DNA of 64,000 nt, from assembly GCA_030374805.1 (NCBI GenBank), contig JARGSG010000028.1:558001-622000 (forward strand), read 5' to 3'. Within the stretch, counting starts at the first letter, position 1, and every line of letters begins with the position of its first letter. The notes below the pieces were generated by a model. The model ran no database searches. It saw only the letters and a list, made by a program, of their open reading frames with translations, and had not been told where the DNA came from. Below are positions 20,809 to 35,848 of this stretch, piece after piece. Source of the DNA: Gracilaria gracilis (lineage: Eukaryota > Rhodophyta > Florideophyceae > Gracilariales > Gracilariaceae). Made by a program: the position numbers and the translations under genes.

Positions 20809-23505
20809 CTACCGTACCAAGTCAGTGCTCCCACTACGAGCTGAGCGAGGCGTTCTCATTCCGATACCAGTCACCAGATCCACATCCTCGAGCAATTTAC
20901 CCACCTTCGCACCGTCAACAGCAATATCTTCTCGTTCCTCCAACGTGTATCGCTGTTGTAATACCGACAAAAGCTCAGTGGCCGCCTCTGCAACGTTAGC
21001 GCGGATCGGTCGTAATAGCACAGCCCGAGATGCCGGTTTTGTGATATAAATCTTCATTCTCTCAACCACAGGTGCCAGCTCCTCGTTCACAGCCTTTTCA
21101 ACATTCTCCCACGTCTCCTTAACCTTTGCAGGGTACGCAAATGATTCTGGATTCGACTTTTGCGAGTTGAAAGGCGCTGATGGTGGAGTGGGTGGAACTT
21201 CCCCTTCTTCCAGCACACGGTGTGCGCTTCGACTTGCCGGTAGTGCGTTACATTTCGCAAGAAACATTAGAACAGGGTCCAGAATCAGGCGCGTAGTCTT
21301 TAGAATGAACGACTCACAAGCACCTCGCACGCGGTGATCCAGCTCACGCTTTGAATCGAACACCTTTTCTCGCACTGCAGGTGGCGCTGCCAGCGATCTA
21401 GCAGAAAGCTCCCCTCGAATGACAGAACCCAATAACGATCGAAGCTCAAAGAAATCTAGTTCGTGTTCCGTGTAGCTCATATCCACATCAAAGGGAGAGA
21501 TCTGTTCCCTGGTCATCAGTAGTTGCCAGATTAGAAACAGTTGCGCATGGTCCTCGGCGTTCGGTTTGTCTTGTGCGGCAATCCGTGCGGCGGCCGAACC
21601 TACGCTCTGAACACATATCGCGACTGCTTCCTGCGCTACCCCTGCAAACACCTCCCCATCCACGCATCGGTACAACATTGAAAGCAATCTAAGCGTCTTC
21701 TCCACAGGTGGATACCATGTGGCATATATGCCCACACTGCGGATGTCAGGAACGAAACTATCCTTGTCTCTTGATTCAGTTTCTGACTGGTTCTCCATCT
21801 CACCGGCGTCCGTTGACTTTTGTGCGGAAGTTGCAACGGAAAGGGAGGATGCGGACGCTCGTTTGTTACACTCCAAAATGATTTCGGGGTAGTTGAGGTG
21901 ATGTTGGCTTGGAACGAACCCTCGGATTTCATCACGCATATACACTTCGGCTCGATAAATGATACGCTCCTGTGCGTCTGCAATAGCACGGACCGCAGAC
22001 GGAGCAAACGCCTTTCCTGCAAACCCGCGACGAGGAACTTCATCACCAAGAATCTCTGTTTTCAAAACCTCAATAAGGTAAACCAGGTTGTCAAGGTCAT
22101 CCTCCTGCAATATGAGTGGCCTCAATTCTGTATATACGACATCGCACACACCGCGAAGCGCTGAATGTAGTACGGGAGTCTCGTTTTGCTCCTCGCTGTC
22201 AAATGGAAAGAAATGCTCATAGAGCTGGCGCTCCAATTGACAAACGCGCAAAACGTATGCTGATCCAAGTCTTGCCAAAGCGATCATGTTCTTCACATCC
22301 GCTAGTGATTTAACATGGGCGGTAACAGATGAGTCAAGCAAACGCTTCCGTTGTTCAAAAAAGATTTCTTCGCAGTCCGCATACAACCCCAGAGCAGTGT
22401 TTCGTGTTGAAAACATAGAATTCACGTTAAACCCAGCCATTCCACTGGATGATGGATTCGAATAAGCGTCTGTTGTGGGAGACGGTCTTCTTGCATAGGG
22501 AGGAGACAAATTGAGCTCGTTATGTCGCATAGATGCGCCAGCACGAGGACTTGATGGATTTGCCTTTGCTCTAGAATGAAGCTCTGCCATTAATGACTTT
22601 ATACGAGGAGCGATGGTTCGAAATCGCAGGTATTCTTTGGACGCGTCGGTGAGATCAGCATGTCTAAACCCAGCTCCATTAAGACGATCCTCTCGAAGTT
22701 CCTTCGCAACTTGTGTTGTAGTGTCTCGGAAGACGGTCACCGTGTGGTCTCGAATGGAAGTAAAAGCTCTCCTTTGCAACTCGAGGAAACGGGCTAGATA
22801 TCCATCTGCTTCTGCCACTGCCCCAGTTGAGCTGGATGCATAAGCCACGCACTCGTCCAAGCGATGCAGCAATTTGACAAAATCGGAATCTGTTGGCTTG
22901 ATTGAGTTCTTCCCTCCTCCAAATTTCGCTGTCAACGTCTCGAGTTCCTCAAAATAGGTGAGTCGCTTTCGGAGTGCGTCCGCCAGTTCACCCAATGTTT
23001 TCCTTTCAGACACCATTGCCTCGCAGTCTGACTTGAACTGCAGAACTATGTCCGATACAAACTGATGACCGCCTTCAATCTTAATGAGAGCTGCCAAAGC
23101 ATCATCTACTGTTTCTATTAGTCTCAGACAGGCCTTTCGATCCTCTTTGAGACCGTCTACCAGTGATCGATATTTGTGTTCATTAGCTTCTTCGAGTCTT
23201 CGTTCCATCTCGTCATGCCAAATATGGAACTCTTCCGCAGTGCTGACCTCGGCTAAACCCTTTAAACCATCCTCCCCTTTGTATGCAAACATAGCCTCAT
23301 CGTTATCGTTCTGTGACGAATCAACAGCACCAGCAGTTTTTGCTATAGACACTTTTGAAACCGGAACAACGGTGGAACATTGTGATTCGACAAGGGCACA
23401 TAGTTGCAGTTGGTCATGTGTCAGAGGAGCATTGCTTTCCCATAAACGCAAGAACTCACCATGACTCTTCGCCCTAGAGGAGGCTTCCACTGCCTTCGAA
23501 GCCAT
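20809..23505 (-). CDS. COG3: COG3/Sec34, conserved oligomeric Golgi complex subunit 3
   Basis: 898 residues from the ATG at 23505 (MASKAVEASS), single exon; the longer frame begins with a non-ATG codon. The N-terminal third contains the Sec34-like region: helices that include FKSDCEAMVSERKTL, LRKRLTYFEELETL and KLLHRLDECVAYASSSTGA, with the YFxELE and LDxC patterns of COG3. Long helical regions follow, with a C-terminal part of the COG fold. A Ser/Pro-rich loop sits near 330-370. COG tethers retrograde vesicles at the Golgi (family knowledge). Length is close to human COG3 (828). Head to head with HGH1. Confidence 0.85.
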   Translation of the reverse strand: MASKAVEASSRAKSHGEFLRLWESNAPLTHDQLQLCALVESQCSTVVPVSKVSIAKTAGAVDSSQNDNDEAMFAYKGEDGLKGLAEVSTAEEFHIWHDEMERRLEEANEHKYRSLVDGLKEDRKACLRLIETVDDALAALIKIEGGHQFVSDIVLQFKSDCEAMVSERKTLGELADALRKRLTYFEELETLTAKFGGGKNSIKPTDSDFVKLLHRLDECVAYASSSTGAVAEADGYLARFLELQRRAFTSIRDHTVTVFRDTTTQVAKELREDRLNGAGFRHADLTDASKEYLRFRTIAPRIKSLMAELHSRAKANPSSPRAGASMRHNELNLSPPYARRPSPTTDAYSNPSSSGMAGFNVNSMFSTRNTALGLYADCEEIFFEQRKRLLDSSVTAHVKSLADVKNMIALARLGSAYVLRVCQLERQLYEHFFPFDSEEQNETPVLHSALRGVCDVVYTELRPLILQEDDLDNLVYLIEVLKTEILGDEVPRRGFAGKAFAPSAVRAIADAQERIIYRAEVYMRDEIRGFVPSQHHLNYPEIILECNKRASASSLSVATSAQKSTDAGEMENQSETESRDKDSFVPDIRSVGIYATWYPPVEKTLRLLSMLYRCVDGEVFAGVAQEAVAICVQSVGSAAARIAAQDKPNAEDHAQLFLIWQLLMTREQISPFDVDMSYTEHELDFFELRSLLGSVIRGELSARSLAAPPAVREKVFDSKRELDHRVRGACESFILKTTRLILDPVLMFLAKCNALPASRSAHRVLEEGEVPPTPPSAPFNSQKSNPESFAYPAKVKETWENVEKAVNEELAPVVERMKIYITKPASRAVLLRPIRANVAEAATELLSVLQQRYTLEEREDIAVDGAKVGKLLEDVDLVTGIGMRTPRSARSGSTDLVR

Positions 23506-24232
23506 AAAAGAGCGCTTACTATATATGAAACAATTAGGAGAAGCCAAACTCTTAACCGAACCTTGATGTCACTTGAAAGACTTGCCTCGAATTTGTGCAA
23601 TCGATCTGTCCGGAGTTAATGTCCTGTCAAGATCACCATTCTGCTAGTACTCCTGAATTATGTCAAGGCTGAACACCTTTTATAACTCTGTCCGGGATAG
23701 CTTAACTTCAGCTCCTGATCATTGGCGATGCATCAATCCAATTTGGAACCAGGAGCAGAAAAGAGTTCCGCCCTCTCCAACATCAAGTCAAAGAAAAGGT
23801 ATAATTTGGTTGAAATTTGTTTGTCCAAGAGGAGTGTAAGGCCATCATGCTTCCCGCTTGGCTTCCACAAATGACATTTATAGACAGCAAAAGATGACAA
23901 ATTTGAAATCGAAGGTAGGCAACAAGATGTCATACTTTGTATCACGTCGACGGTGACCCCCGTGCGTTGTGAACAGCCGAATCGGTACCAACAGTAACAG
24001 GGCATAGAATACATATTGTAGGGGAGACGTGGAAGGCAGTCTGGACTAACTTGCCAACGTGTTCAGAGCTCTCATCTGGCGAGTGAAGGCCTTTTATCTA
24101 CTTGGACGAAAACTAATTCACTGGCGACGGAATCTATCTGGAAAGCAGTTTTGCGTGATCTACAAGCTGCAAGTTTTGCGGTCTGTCAAGAAGCAACTCT
24201 GGCTCGCGTGAGTTAAAGAAACGAACCTGGAA
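23506..24232. promoter_or_regulatory. Divergent promoter region, COG3 / HGH1
   Basis: A 727-base gap between head-to-head genes. A minus-strand frame at 23733-24014 has no recognised domain and a non-ATG-like context. Nothing else seen. Confidence 0.35.
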
Positions 24233-25306
24233 ATGGATAAGGAGGCTTTGACAGAAATCGTGAAGCTACTCAGCGGCGCAGTGGGCCCATCGACAAGAAC
24301 GGCTGCATGTACCGCGCTGGCTGCATGTTCGGGAGGAGATGCAGGAGCCAAACTTCGACAGATTATTGGCTCTACCAAAGTCGGTGAAGAAACAGTTCGT
24401 CGCTTACTCGTGCTCTGCGGAGATCGACAATGCTCTCGAGTAGCTCTTTCTGCGCTGGTAAATATTTCTGAAGGTACGGAAGCGGCCAGAGTGATGACAA
24501 ATGCAGGCGCTGTTCAACGAGCTGCGAAGGCACTGCTTGACCCTGACGAACGGGGGCTGTCCTCACTTTATGCAGGACTGTTATCGAACATTACACGTCA
24601 TCCGTTTGGCGTAGACGCGCTTGTTGGTAAAGGTTTGACCGGTATTGAGAAGGACCTAACTATTGACAGGCTGCTGAAGCTTGTTGCCCGCCTAGAATCA
24701 ATTCCGAATGTGCTATGGATGCCCAACGCTCTCACTACTGCAGAGGGAAGAGAAGCTCTTTTGTTTAAATATGCTACAAGCGCTGAGAACGATTTCAATA
24801 GATCAGGGCAGCAACCGCTGACGTGGTTGCTACGGCTCATACCGTCATCCAACGAAACAACTCGACTTGCCGTTGCTTCTGCTTTGCGAAACTGCGCGAT
24901 GGCGGAAGACTGTCATGAAGCACTGCTTAGTGAGCCGGATACAATTGGGACGTGTTTGATAAGGTTGATGTCACCAGAACACCCTGTGCCGCCGTCAAGT
25001 GTGAGGAAGGCCCCGCAGTGTGTGCAAGACATGGCGCTCAATCCAGAAGCGGCTACTCCGGAGCCTTTGGTAGAAATACGACTGCTTTTGGTGGAAGCGC
25101 TTCTGTTGCTTTGCAAGAGCGCACAAGGGCGAAAGATATTATGGGAAAAGGACGCATATGCTGTGTTGGAGGTGTGGAAACAAGCAGAAGATACCGAGCA
25201 AATTCGAACAACAGTGAACAGCATTATCGACAGAGTTACCATAGCCGAAGATGGCGAACGGCCCAGCGAAGAAGGCGGGGAATGTATCAAAAAGACGGAG
25301 GCGTGA
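24233..25306 (+). CDS. HGH1: HGH1 homologue, eEF2 folding co-chaperone
   Basis: 357 residues, single exon. An armadillo/HEAT-like alpha solenoid: LSALVNISEG (about 78-87), AGLLSNITRH and SALRNCAMAEDCHEALL match the HGH1 (BRP16/FAM203) pattern, including the N-terminal RRLLVLCGDRQCSRVAL repeat and the C-terminal [17 protein letters not shown] block. In yeast, Hgh1 brings the TRiC chaperonin and Hsp90 to nascent elongation factor 2 (family knowledge). Length matches (about 390). Convergent with the EAF6-like gene 600 bases away. Confidence 0.88.
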   Translation: MDKEALTEIVKLLSGAVGPSTRTAACTALAACSGGDAGAKLRQIIGSTKVGEETVRRLLVLCGDRQCSRVALSALVNISEGTEAARVMTNAGAVQRAAKALLDPDERGLSSLYAGLLSNITRHPFGVDALVGKGLTGIEKDLTIDRLLKLVARLESIPNVLWMPNALTTAEGREALLFKYATSAENDFNRSGQQPLTWLLRLIPSSNETTRLAVASALRNCAMAEDCHEALLSEPDTIGTCLIRLMSPEHPVPPSSVRKAPQCVQDMALNPEAATPEPLVEIRLLLVEALLLLCKSAQGRKILWEKDAYAVLEVWKQAEDTEQIRTTVNSIIDRVTIAEDGERPSEEGGECIKKTEA

Positions 25307-25914
25307 ACTGTTGCTGCGGTATGATAGTTGATAATCGCCATTTCGTTCCCGCCACGGATGAGACAGAAACGCTACCCTTGGGTACATAATGTTGTCTACA
25401 CATGAATAGGGTGAGCGTAACGTTGACGTTTCTTGTCTGAAAAGGGTAGATCTTTCGCAACGACTCTTCGGAATTGCAACAACTTTTTGAGTGTGATAGG
25501 GCTACGCCAGCTTGCAAAATATGACGTTAAGTAAGGCTACTAATACTTGGCGGCGGCGGCGGCGGCGGCGGGCGGGACCCGTGCCACGCTAGCATGCCTT
25601 TATTACAGGAGATTTAAGATCAGAACGCGTTGATTCATGGATTCTCGCAGAATGCAGTTGGTGCGCACCTTGAAGAGTTGTTGACATGACTTGGTTTGGA
25701 CTAGTGAAATGAATCAATGAATCGGCGAGCGCGTTTTGGGTAAGTAACGGGGATGGCGGGCTGCTGAGTGAGCATCATGAGATGATGGATTAGTGTAGTT
25801 TTTACGTGCAGAGTTTGAATGTGAGTGAAGAGTGACGAGGATGCGGGTGTGGGAGCAGGTACTGTATGTACGTTTGTAGATAGAGGGCTTGATTGTGTGC
25901 AGTGAGGGAGGGGG
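25307..25914. other. Convergent gap with GGC microsatellite
   Basis: Between the 3' ends of HGH1 and the EAF6-like gene. It contains a GGC run at 25549-25570 (about seven units). No gene is supported. Confidence 0.5.
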
Positions 25915-26432
25915 TCATTTCTTCTTCTTCTTTTTCTGCACACCGCCGCGTTTGACAATCTGAACGTCAGGGTTGTCCAGTCTGAAAGGCGAAGTGGAGG
26001 AACTAAGACTAAAGATACGGTCACTGAGCCTGGACTTGCGGTGCTTTGGGGCGCCCGTAGCGACGCCACTACCGTTGCCTGTGACAACTCTCTCCGAGCG
26101 ATCCAGCCTGCGACCAAAGCCGTCCCAGCCCCTCAACACATTACCCTGCGCCCAAGTATTCTTGATGTAAGCGTCCTCCTTGCTGGCGATATCGCGCTCG
26201 ATGGCGTTCACCTCGGCCTGCACGCTGCACAGGCTGCGCTCAATGGAGTTCTCCAGCGCCAGACGCGCGGCGGCGAGCGCGGCGCTCTCCGCGGCCTTCT
26301 CCGCGGCCCTCTCGGCCTTGATGGCCAGCGCCTTGGACGCAAACTTGGCGGCGCGCGGCTTTTCAAGCAGCGTCTTGCCGGCCACGGACGGGCGACTCCT
26401 GGTGCTGGTGGTCTTCCTCAGCTCCGCCTTTT

Positions 26433-26466
<34 letters not shown>

Positions 26467-26805
26467 GGGCGGGGCAGACGGCGCTGATGCAACTGGCGTG
26501 ATTGGCGCAGACGGTGTGGACGACTGCGACGTGGTGGCGGTGGTGGCGGTGGTGGCGGTAGTGGTGGTAGAGGGCCCCAGCCCGCGCGGCGCCTTTGCGG
26601 CCAGCGGGCGATGCGTGCTCTTGCGCGGCGGCATGGCGCCCGGCGACTGCGGCGGCGGCGACGGCTGCTGCTGCTGCTGCTGCTGCGGCGGCGACGGCGA
26701 CGGCGACGGTTGCGGCGCGGACGCGGACGCGGGCGCGGGCGCGGACGCGGGCGCAGGCGCAGGCGCGGCCAACGGCGCGGCGTGGAAAGATTTTGCAAGC
26801 GGCAT
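25915..26805 (-). CDS. EAF6/MEAF6-like subunit of NuA4-type histone acetyltransferase
   Basis: 297 residues if started at the ATG at 26805; in-frame ATGs at 26991 and 26632 are alternatives, since the N-terminal half is Ala/Pro/Gln/Thr low complexity. The conserved part starts near residue 180: a coiled coil (LENSIERSLCSVQAEVNAIE), then YIKNTWAQGNVLRGWDGF, which is the EAF6 signature (a GN-hydrophobic-hydrophobic-x-G-W/F-D turn), and SRLSDRIFSLSSSTSPF, like the RIFS.SS motif after it. It ends in a Lys run. EAF6 proteins are small scaffold subunits of NuA4 and MYST acetyltransferases. The usual length is 110-200, so the N-terminal extension is unusual. Confidence 0.75.
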
Positions 26806-27223
26806 GGCGCGGCACGCGCGGGCGCGGCGCGGCGCGGCGCGGCGGCTGCGCTGGGAGCGCTGGGAGAGCGGCGCGCGGCAACGGCGAGCGGCGCGCGGGG
26901 CGATAGCGAGCGGCGACGGGCGCGAGCGGCGGCACGTCGCGCGCGACGGCGCGCAAGTGGCGGGCGGCACCGGCAGCGGCGCGCACAGCATGGGCGGCGG
27001 CACGGCGCGCACGCGCGAAAATCGAGCGGCTGCCGCAGCGCTGCTGCGCGGCGCGCCGCCGTCTGTGGGCCGCACACAAGGCGCGCGCAGGCAGCCGCGC
27101 GCGCGCGCGGCACATGTGCCGTCTGCCGCCGCCGCCGCAGCAGCGGCGGCAGCTGTGTAGATAGATAGCAGATGCGAAGGTGCTTTGCTAGATGCGAGCT
27201 CGGCTGCGGGTTAGTGTTTGAAG
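26806..27223. promoter_or_regulatory. Divergent GC-rich promoter, EAF6-like / rubredoxin
   Basis: The gap is rich in CG alternation and has a polyalanine-like GCC run near 27127. GTGTAGATAGATAGCA at 27155-27170 repeats the GATA-rich element seen upstream of other genes. Confidence 0.5.
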
Positions 27224-27520
27224 ATGGCGTTTGTGGGCTGCGTGCCGCTGCAACTGCGACGCGGCGACGCGCGCGCGCCGCTGACGAGCGACCGGCGCGA
27301 CGCGCGTTATGGACGCGCGCGCTGCGCGAAGCGCGCCGCTTGCATACGCGCGCGCGGCGGCGGTGAGGACGGCGGCAGCGGCGGCGAGCTGGTGGCGGAG
27401 GAGGACGAGCTAAAGTCACTGGACGCGCTCAACGCGCAGCGCTCCGGCGCGGGCGCGGCGCAAGCGCAGGCGGGCGCGTCGCAAGCGCAAGCGCAAGCGC
27501 AAGCGCAAGCAGGCGCAGAC

Positions 27521-27557
<37 letters not shown>

Positions 27558-27928
27558 CCGACGAGCGCAGCGACGCGCAAAAGGAAGTGGAGCGGCTACG
27601 CGCGGCGGAGAAGTTCATCACGGTGGACGAGGGGCGATACGAGTGCCCCGCGTGCGGCTACGTGTACGAGCCCGACCAGGGCGACAAGGCGGCGCGCATT
27701 GCGCCCGGCACGCCGTTCAGCGACGTGGCGGACGGCTACTTCTGCCCCGTGTGCCGCACGCCCAAGCGGCGCTTCGTGCCGCGCAAGAAGGTGATTGCCG
27801 GCTTTGCAGACAACCAGGCGTACGGGCTGGGCTCCAACAGCATGACGGCCGGCCAGAAGAACCTGGCCATCTTTGGCGGGCTGGTGCTGGCGTTCTTGCT
27901 GCTGCTTTCCGGCTACGCGCTCAACTAG
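27224..27928 (+). CDS. Membrane-anchored plastid rubredoxin (RubA/RBD1 type)
   Basis: 234 residues from the ATG at 27224. MAFVGCVPLQLRRGDAR and the Arg/Ala-rich leader with Phe at 3 look like a plastid transit peptide. Residues about 70-120 are an Ala/Gln repeat (QAQAQAQA, then a long Ala run). The rubredoxin domain has CPACGYVYEP at about 140 and CPVCRTPKRRF at about 174, four Cys for one Fe. A C-terminal helix (IFGGLVLAFLLLLSGYAL) anchors it. Cyanobacterial RubA and plant/algal RBD1/ENH1 have this order and act in photosystem assembly (RubA for PSI, RBD1 for PSII). The low-complexity linker is longer than usual. Confidence 0.9.
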
Positions 27929-28798
27929 CGTTTGCGGCTATGCGCTCAACTGGCGTTTCCGGCTCCGCGCCCAACGACTAGCGAGCGCTGTACGGACGCG
28001 CCGTTTGAAAGCGCACGGTGGGGGGGGGGTGGACATATCGTCGGTGGCAGTTTTGCATGAAGCTGCGCGTTGGTGCCGCTGAGCGACCACGCGACGGCGC
28101 GCGCGCGCCTAAATATACGCGCGCACGCGCGCCGAAACACGTCATGGCGCGCGCGCCTTTTGTGCCACTGCGCGCGCCGGTTGGTGACAGCTTTTTACAT
28201 GTGGCGGTTTGCAGTGAGCGCGTGTGTTTACCGTTGGTACCAGTGCTGGGGTGATGTGTATCTACAGTATCTACAATCACAACTGTTTTCGGCGCCGAGC
28301 GGCGCACTGCATGAACGGCGCCCGCCTGCGCATGCGCTGATCACTCGTAACCTTAGTTCAGTACAGTATCATACATACATGATGTACTTCACAGTCACAG
28401 ACGGACGGCGCATCGGCACTGGATTCGTTACTGCTATCATAGGCCGAAAAGCGGCGCACGCCGTAGTTGATACCGAAGGTATCGAGGTTCGGTGTATCTG
28501 TGTAGGCAGACGATCTACCAACGGTAGCAACGTTGCCTGCAAGCAGCGCGCGCGCCATTTTGAGAGCTAGAGCGCTAGAGCGAAAACATGAACAGTGAAA
28601 ACAAAAATAAACGGCGTCAAGCCGCGTCAAGCAATGCTTTGATCGTTCACATACAGTGGCGCATACAACAACATACAACAAGCAAGAGCAATGCAATCAG
28701 TGCAACACAACATCTCTCTCTCTCTCTCCTTCTCACTCTCTCTCCTTCTCCCTCTCTCTCCTTCTCTCTCCTTCTGCTGCGCTGCCCAAAACACGCAG
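27929..28798. other. Intergenic stretch with TC-rich repeat
   Basis: Between the rubredoxin stop and the stop of the transporter. It has CG-alternating DNA at 28095-28150, GTGTATCTACAGTATCTAC at 28255-28273, and an imperfect (TC)n/(TCTCCT)n tract at 28712-28777. No supported gene. Confidence 0.5.
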
Positions 28799-29563
28799 CT
28801 ACGTGAGCGAGCGCAGCGGCAACGACGACAGGCTATCGCTCCACGCGTCGGCAAACAGGATGGCAAACGCCATGTAGTACGATAGTACGGACGCCAACAC
28901 GCCCGCAACGCCCGACATCACCGCCGCCCACCGGTGGTCGAACAGCGCCACCGCGTCGAACGCGTACACCAATATGAGCAGAAACAGCGTGCCGCACACG
29001 CAGCGGTCGATGCGAAAGCTCGGAATCCACAGCACCAGCGCCGACAGCGCGAACAGCACGTTGTACGTGAGCGCCAGCACCACGTCCGCGTCCAACCCGC
29101 GCTGCGTGGCCGCCGCCGCCGCCGCCGCCGCGGGCGAGAACAGCGCCGAGTATTGGAAGATAGCCTGCGCCAGCCAGTGGAAGCCGAACAGCGCAAACGT
29201 GTTGGCGGCGTGCACATTGTTGAGCAGAAAGTGGTAGTACGCCGCAAACAGCTGCGCAAAGCTGCCCAGCGAAGTGGCCACGGCGAACAGCAGCGGGTGT
29301 AGCGTGCGCTGCCCCAGCAGCTTGGGCACGGACCACAGCGTGATGGCGATCGCAAAGCCGATCAGCCCCACCGGCGTCGGGTTGGCGATGGGGCCGCACG
29401 GCCTGGACGCGCACGACAGCGGCAGCAACGGCTCGCGCGGCGCCGAGAGCAGCGTCGATATCAGCGCCGCTTGTAGCACGCGCGCGCCCTTGAGCCGTAG
29501 TAGCAGCGGCGCGCCGCGAGGCTTGGCGCCTTCGTGCGCGCTGCCCGACCGGAAGAACGACAT
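28799..29563 (-). CDS. GPR1/FUN34/YaaH (AceTr) family acetate/succinate-type transporter
   Basis: 254 residues from the ATG at 29563 (MSFFRSGSAHEGAKP). The upstream frame only reads a CA/TG microsatellite. The family signature NPTPVG sits at 61-66, directly before the first of six hydrophobic helices (about 64-85, 92-115, 122-142, 163-183, 190-210, 218-240). Family members (yeast Ady2/Ato1, E. coli SatP) carry acetate, succinate or ammonium across membranes as hexameric channels. A Gly/Ala insertion (encoded by GCC repeats) lies between helices 3 and 4. Substrate cannot be told from sequence alone. Confidence 0.85.
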   Translation of the reverse strand: MSFFRSGSAHEGAKPRGAPLLLRLKGARVLQAALISTLLSAPREPLLPLSCASRPCGPIANPTPVGLIGFAIAITLWSVPKLLGQRTLHPLLFAVATSLGSFAQLFAAYYHFLLNNVHAANTFALFGFHWLAQAIFQYSALFSPAAAAAAAATQRGLDADVVLALTYNVLFALSALVLWIPSFRIDRCVCGTLFLLILVYAFDAVALFDHRWAAVMSGVAGVLASVLSYYMAFAILFADAWSDSLSSLPLRSLT

Positions 29564-30762
29564 GTGCGCCACCACCACCCCCACAACAGTGGACTCCAAA
29601 AGCACACACACACACACACACACACACACAACACAACACACACACACGGAGCGCCGGCGAGCGGGGGCGCGAGTGTCTCACAAGCACTGCCGACACAAAA
29701 CAGCGCAGCGCACACACACACAAGGCACACCCGAAAACGCGTCGTCCGTCGTGCGCCGCGGCGTCCGCTTCCGCCGCATGCGCCGTCCCCCACCCCCGCC
29801 CCCCACACCCACCGCCCCGCTATAAACGGCGCGCGCAAAACTGCCAGCGTAGCGCCGTCTCCACTCGGCAGCGGCGGCGGCGGCGGGCGTGCTCGTGTGC
29901 GCGCCGCGGGCGGCGGCGACGCTGCGCGCGCGCGCGCCGTGCTTACAGCGCGCGTGCGCGTCACACGCGCGCGCAAGCGCGACGCGTGGCGCGCGCGCAC
30001 TGGCTGCTGCGCGCTTGCTTTCATGGCGCGCGCGCGCGCGCGCGTGCGTGCGCGAAGGGGGAGGGGGGGGTTGGCGTTTTGCGTTTCGGTTTGGTTTCGG
30101 TTTGCGCTGCTTTCAACGGGCGCGGCGGCGGCGGCGGCGCGGCGCCGCCGTGGCGGCGGGCGCCAGTTGGGCACGGCGGGCGCGACGCGCTTGGGCGCCA
30201 CGTGCTTGGGCGCGTCAGCGCGGCCGTTGTTCGACGTGCCGCCGCGCCGCCGCGTCCGCCGCGACGTGACGGCCGCAGCGCCGGCTGCAGCAGCGCGCGC
30301 CGGCCGCAGCGGCGGCAGCGGCGGCAGCGCGCGCGCGCGCGCGCAGGCGGTAGCACGCGCTCTCGCGAGCGCGCTCTTCTTCTCGCGCGCGCACGCGCGC
30401 GCCACGCGCGCGCTTCACAAAAAGGCGCTTTTCACGCGCGCTTCACCACGCGCCAAAACGCAGCAGCCGCACTGCGCCAAAATAAAAAAGCGCCAAACGC
30501 GCCCACACACACACACACACGCACACACACACACAGCACAAAAAACAAAAAAATACTCAAAAAAAGCTATACACAACACACACAACACAAACGCGAGCAA
30601 TAAAAAAAACACGCGCACATACAACATGGTCGCGGCGGTCAACGGCCGCAACGACGGCGAGCGACCACGACGACGATGACGACGACGATCAGTTAATTAC
30701 CTTCGGTAAAACGGTCGGTGCACCGTTACAAATTGCTTTCAAAGCAAACACAGTGAAAAAGG
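29564..30762. other. 1.2-kb GC-rich gap with CA and CG repeats
   Basis: Probable upstream region of the transporter and downstream region of MED15. It includes (CA)n at 29602-29647 and 30503-30536, and several CG-alternating runs (30023-30046, 30330-30343, 30387-30410). Long frames on both strands are Arg/Ala repeats caused by composition and are not called. Confidence 0.55.
29602..29647. repeat. (CA)n microsatellite
   Basis: Dinucleotide run with one break (ACACAACACA) just upstream of the transporter start codon. Confidence 0.9.
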
Positions 30763-35250
<4,488 letters not shown>

Positions 35251-35848
35251 GTTGAAAGGCGGCAGCACAAATGAGGATGGAGGGTTAGACAAGAAGACGC
35301 AACGCGCGCGGCGTCGCAGGCAAGTAAGCCAAAGTAAACGGCGGGTTCGACTGTCGCGCACAAGCGGGCGAGCAGAAGCGCTGAGAGGCGGTGGTCGTGA
35401 GCACGCGCGAGTGAAGAAGCAAGCGACGACTCTGCACACTACTTGTGAAGCGCTGGGGCAACGAGGCGGCGATTTGTTTGTGTATGCACACGGTCGTGTG
35501 CTGGCCGCTCCTAGCTACTGTACATAGATGCGCACACGCACGTCGAATCAACAAGAAATGCGCGCGTTCCAACCACAACGTGTGCGCGCTGGCAACGTTG
35601 CACGTGTGTTGCGCTACGCGCGCTGTGGGACACTGTCGGGAAGCGCTGCGCTCGACAAGCGGATAGATATCTATACCTTTGTATCTATCTGCGTTTTCGG
35701 CGCCTTGGGGCACGTCTCGCGATGTGCGAGATGTTTTTAACGTCGCTCGCTGCTAAAAGAGTCATTTACACCATCATCGTGACGCCTTCGCTCCCGAGAT
35801 AGGCCGTCTGGTTCCCAGTTTCTCAGAGTGGTTGCTAGTCTCCAAGTC
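35251..35848. promoter_or_regulatory. MED15 upstream region with GATA-rich palindrome
   Basis: 598 bases between the MED15 ATG and the end of the monooxygenase-Hint gene. GGATAGATATCTATACC at 35661-35677 followed by GTATCTATCTGCG at 35681-35693 forms an imperfect palindrome of the recurring GATA-rich element. No gene is supported. Confidence 0.45.

Noticed and set aside
26180-27160. 326-codon plus frame, antisense to the EAF6-like gene
   Set aside because: Gly/Ala-rich mirror of GC-rich coding DNA; the minus strand carries the EAF6 motif instead.
29534-30679. 381-codon plus frame (Ala/Arg/Thr-rich)
   Set aside because: Made of CA and CG repeats; antisense frames are equally long.
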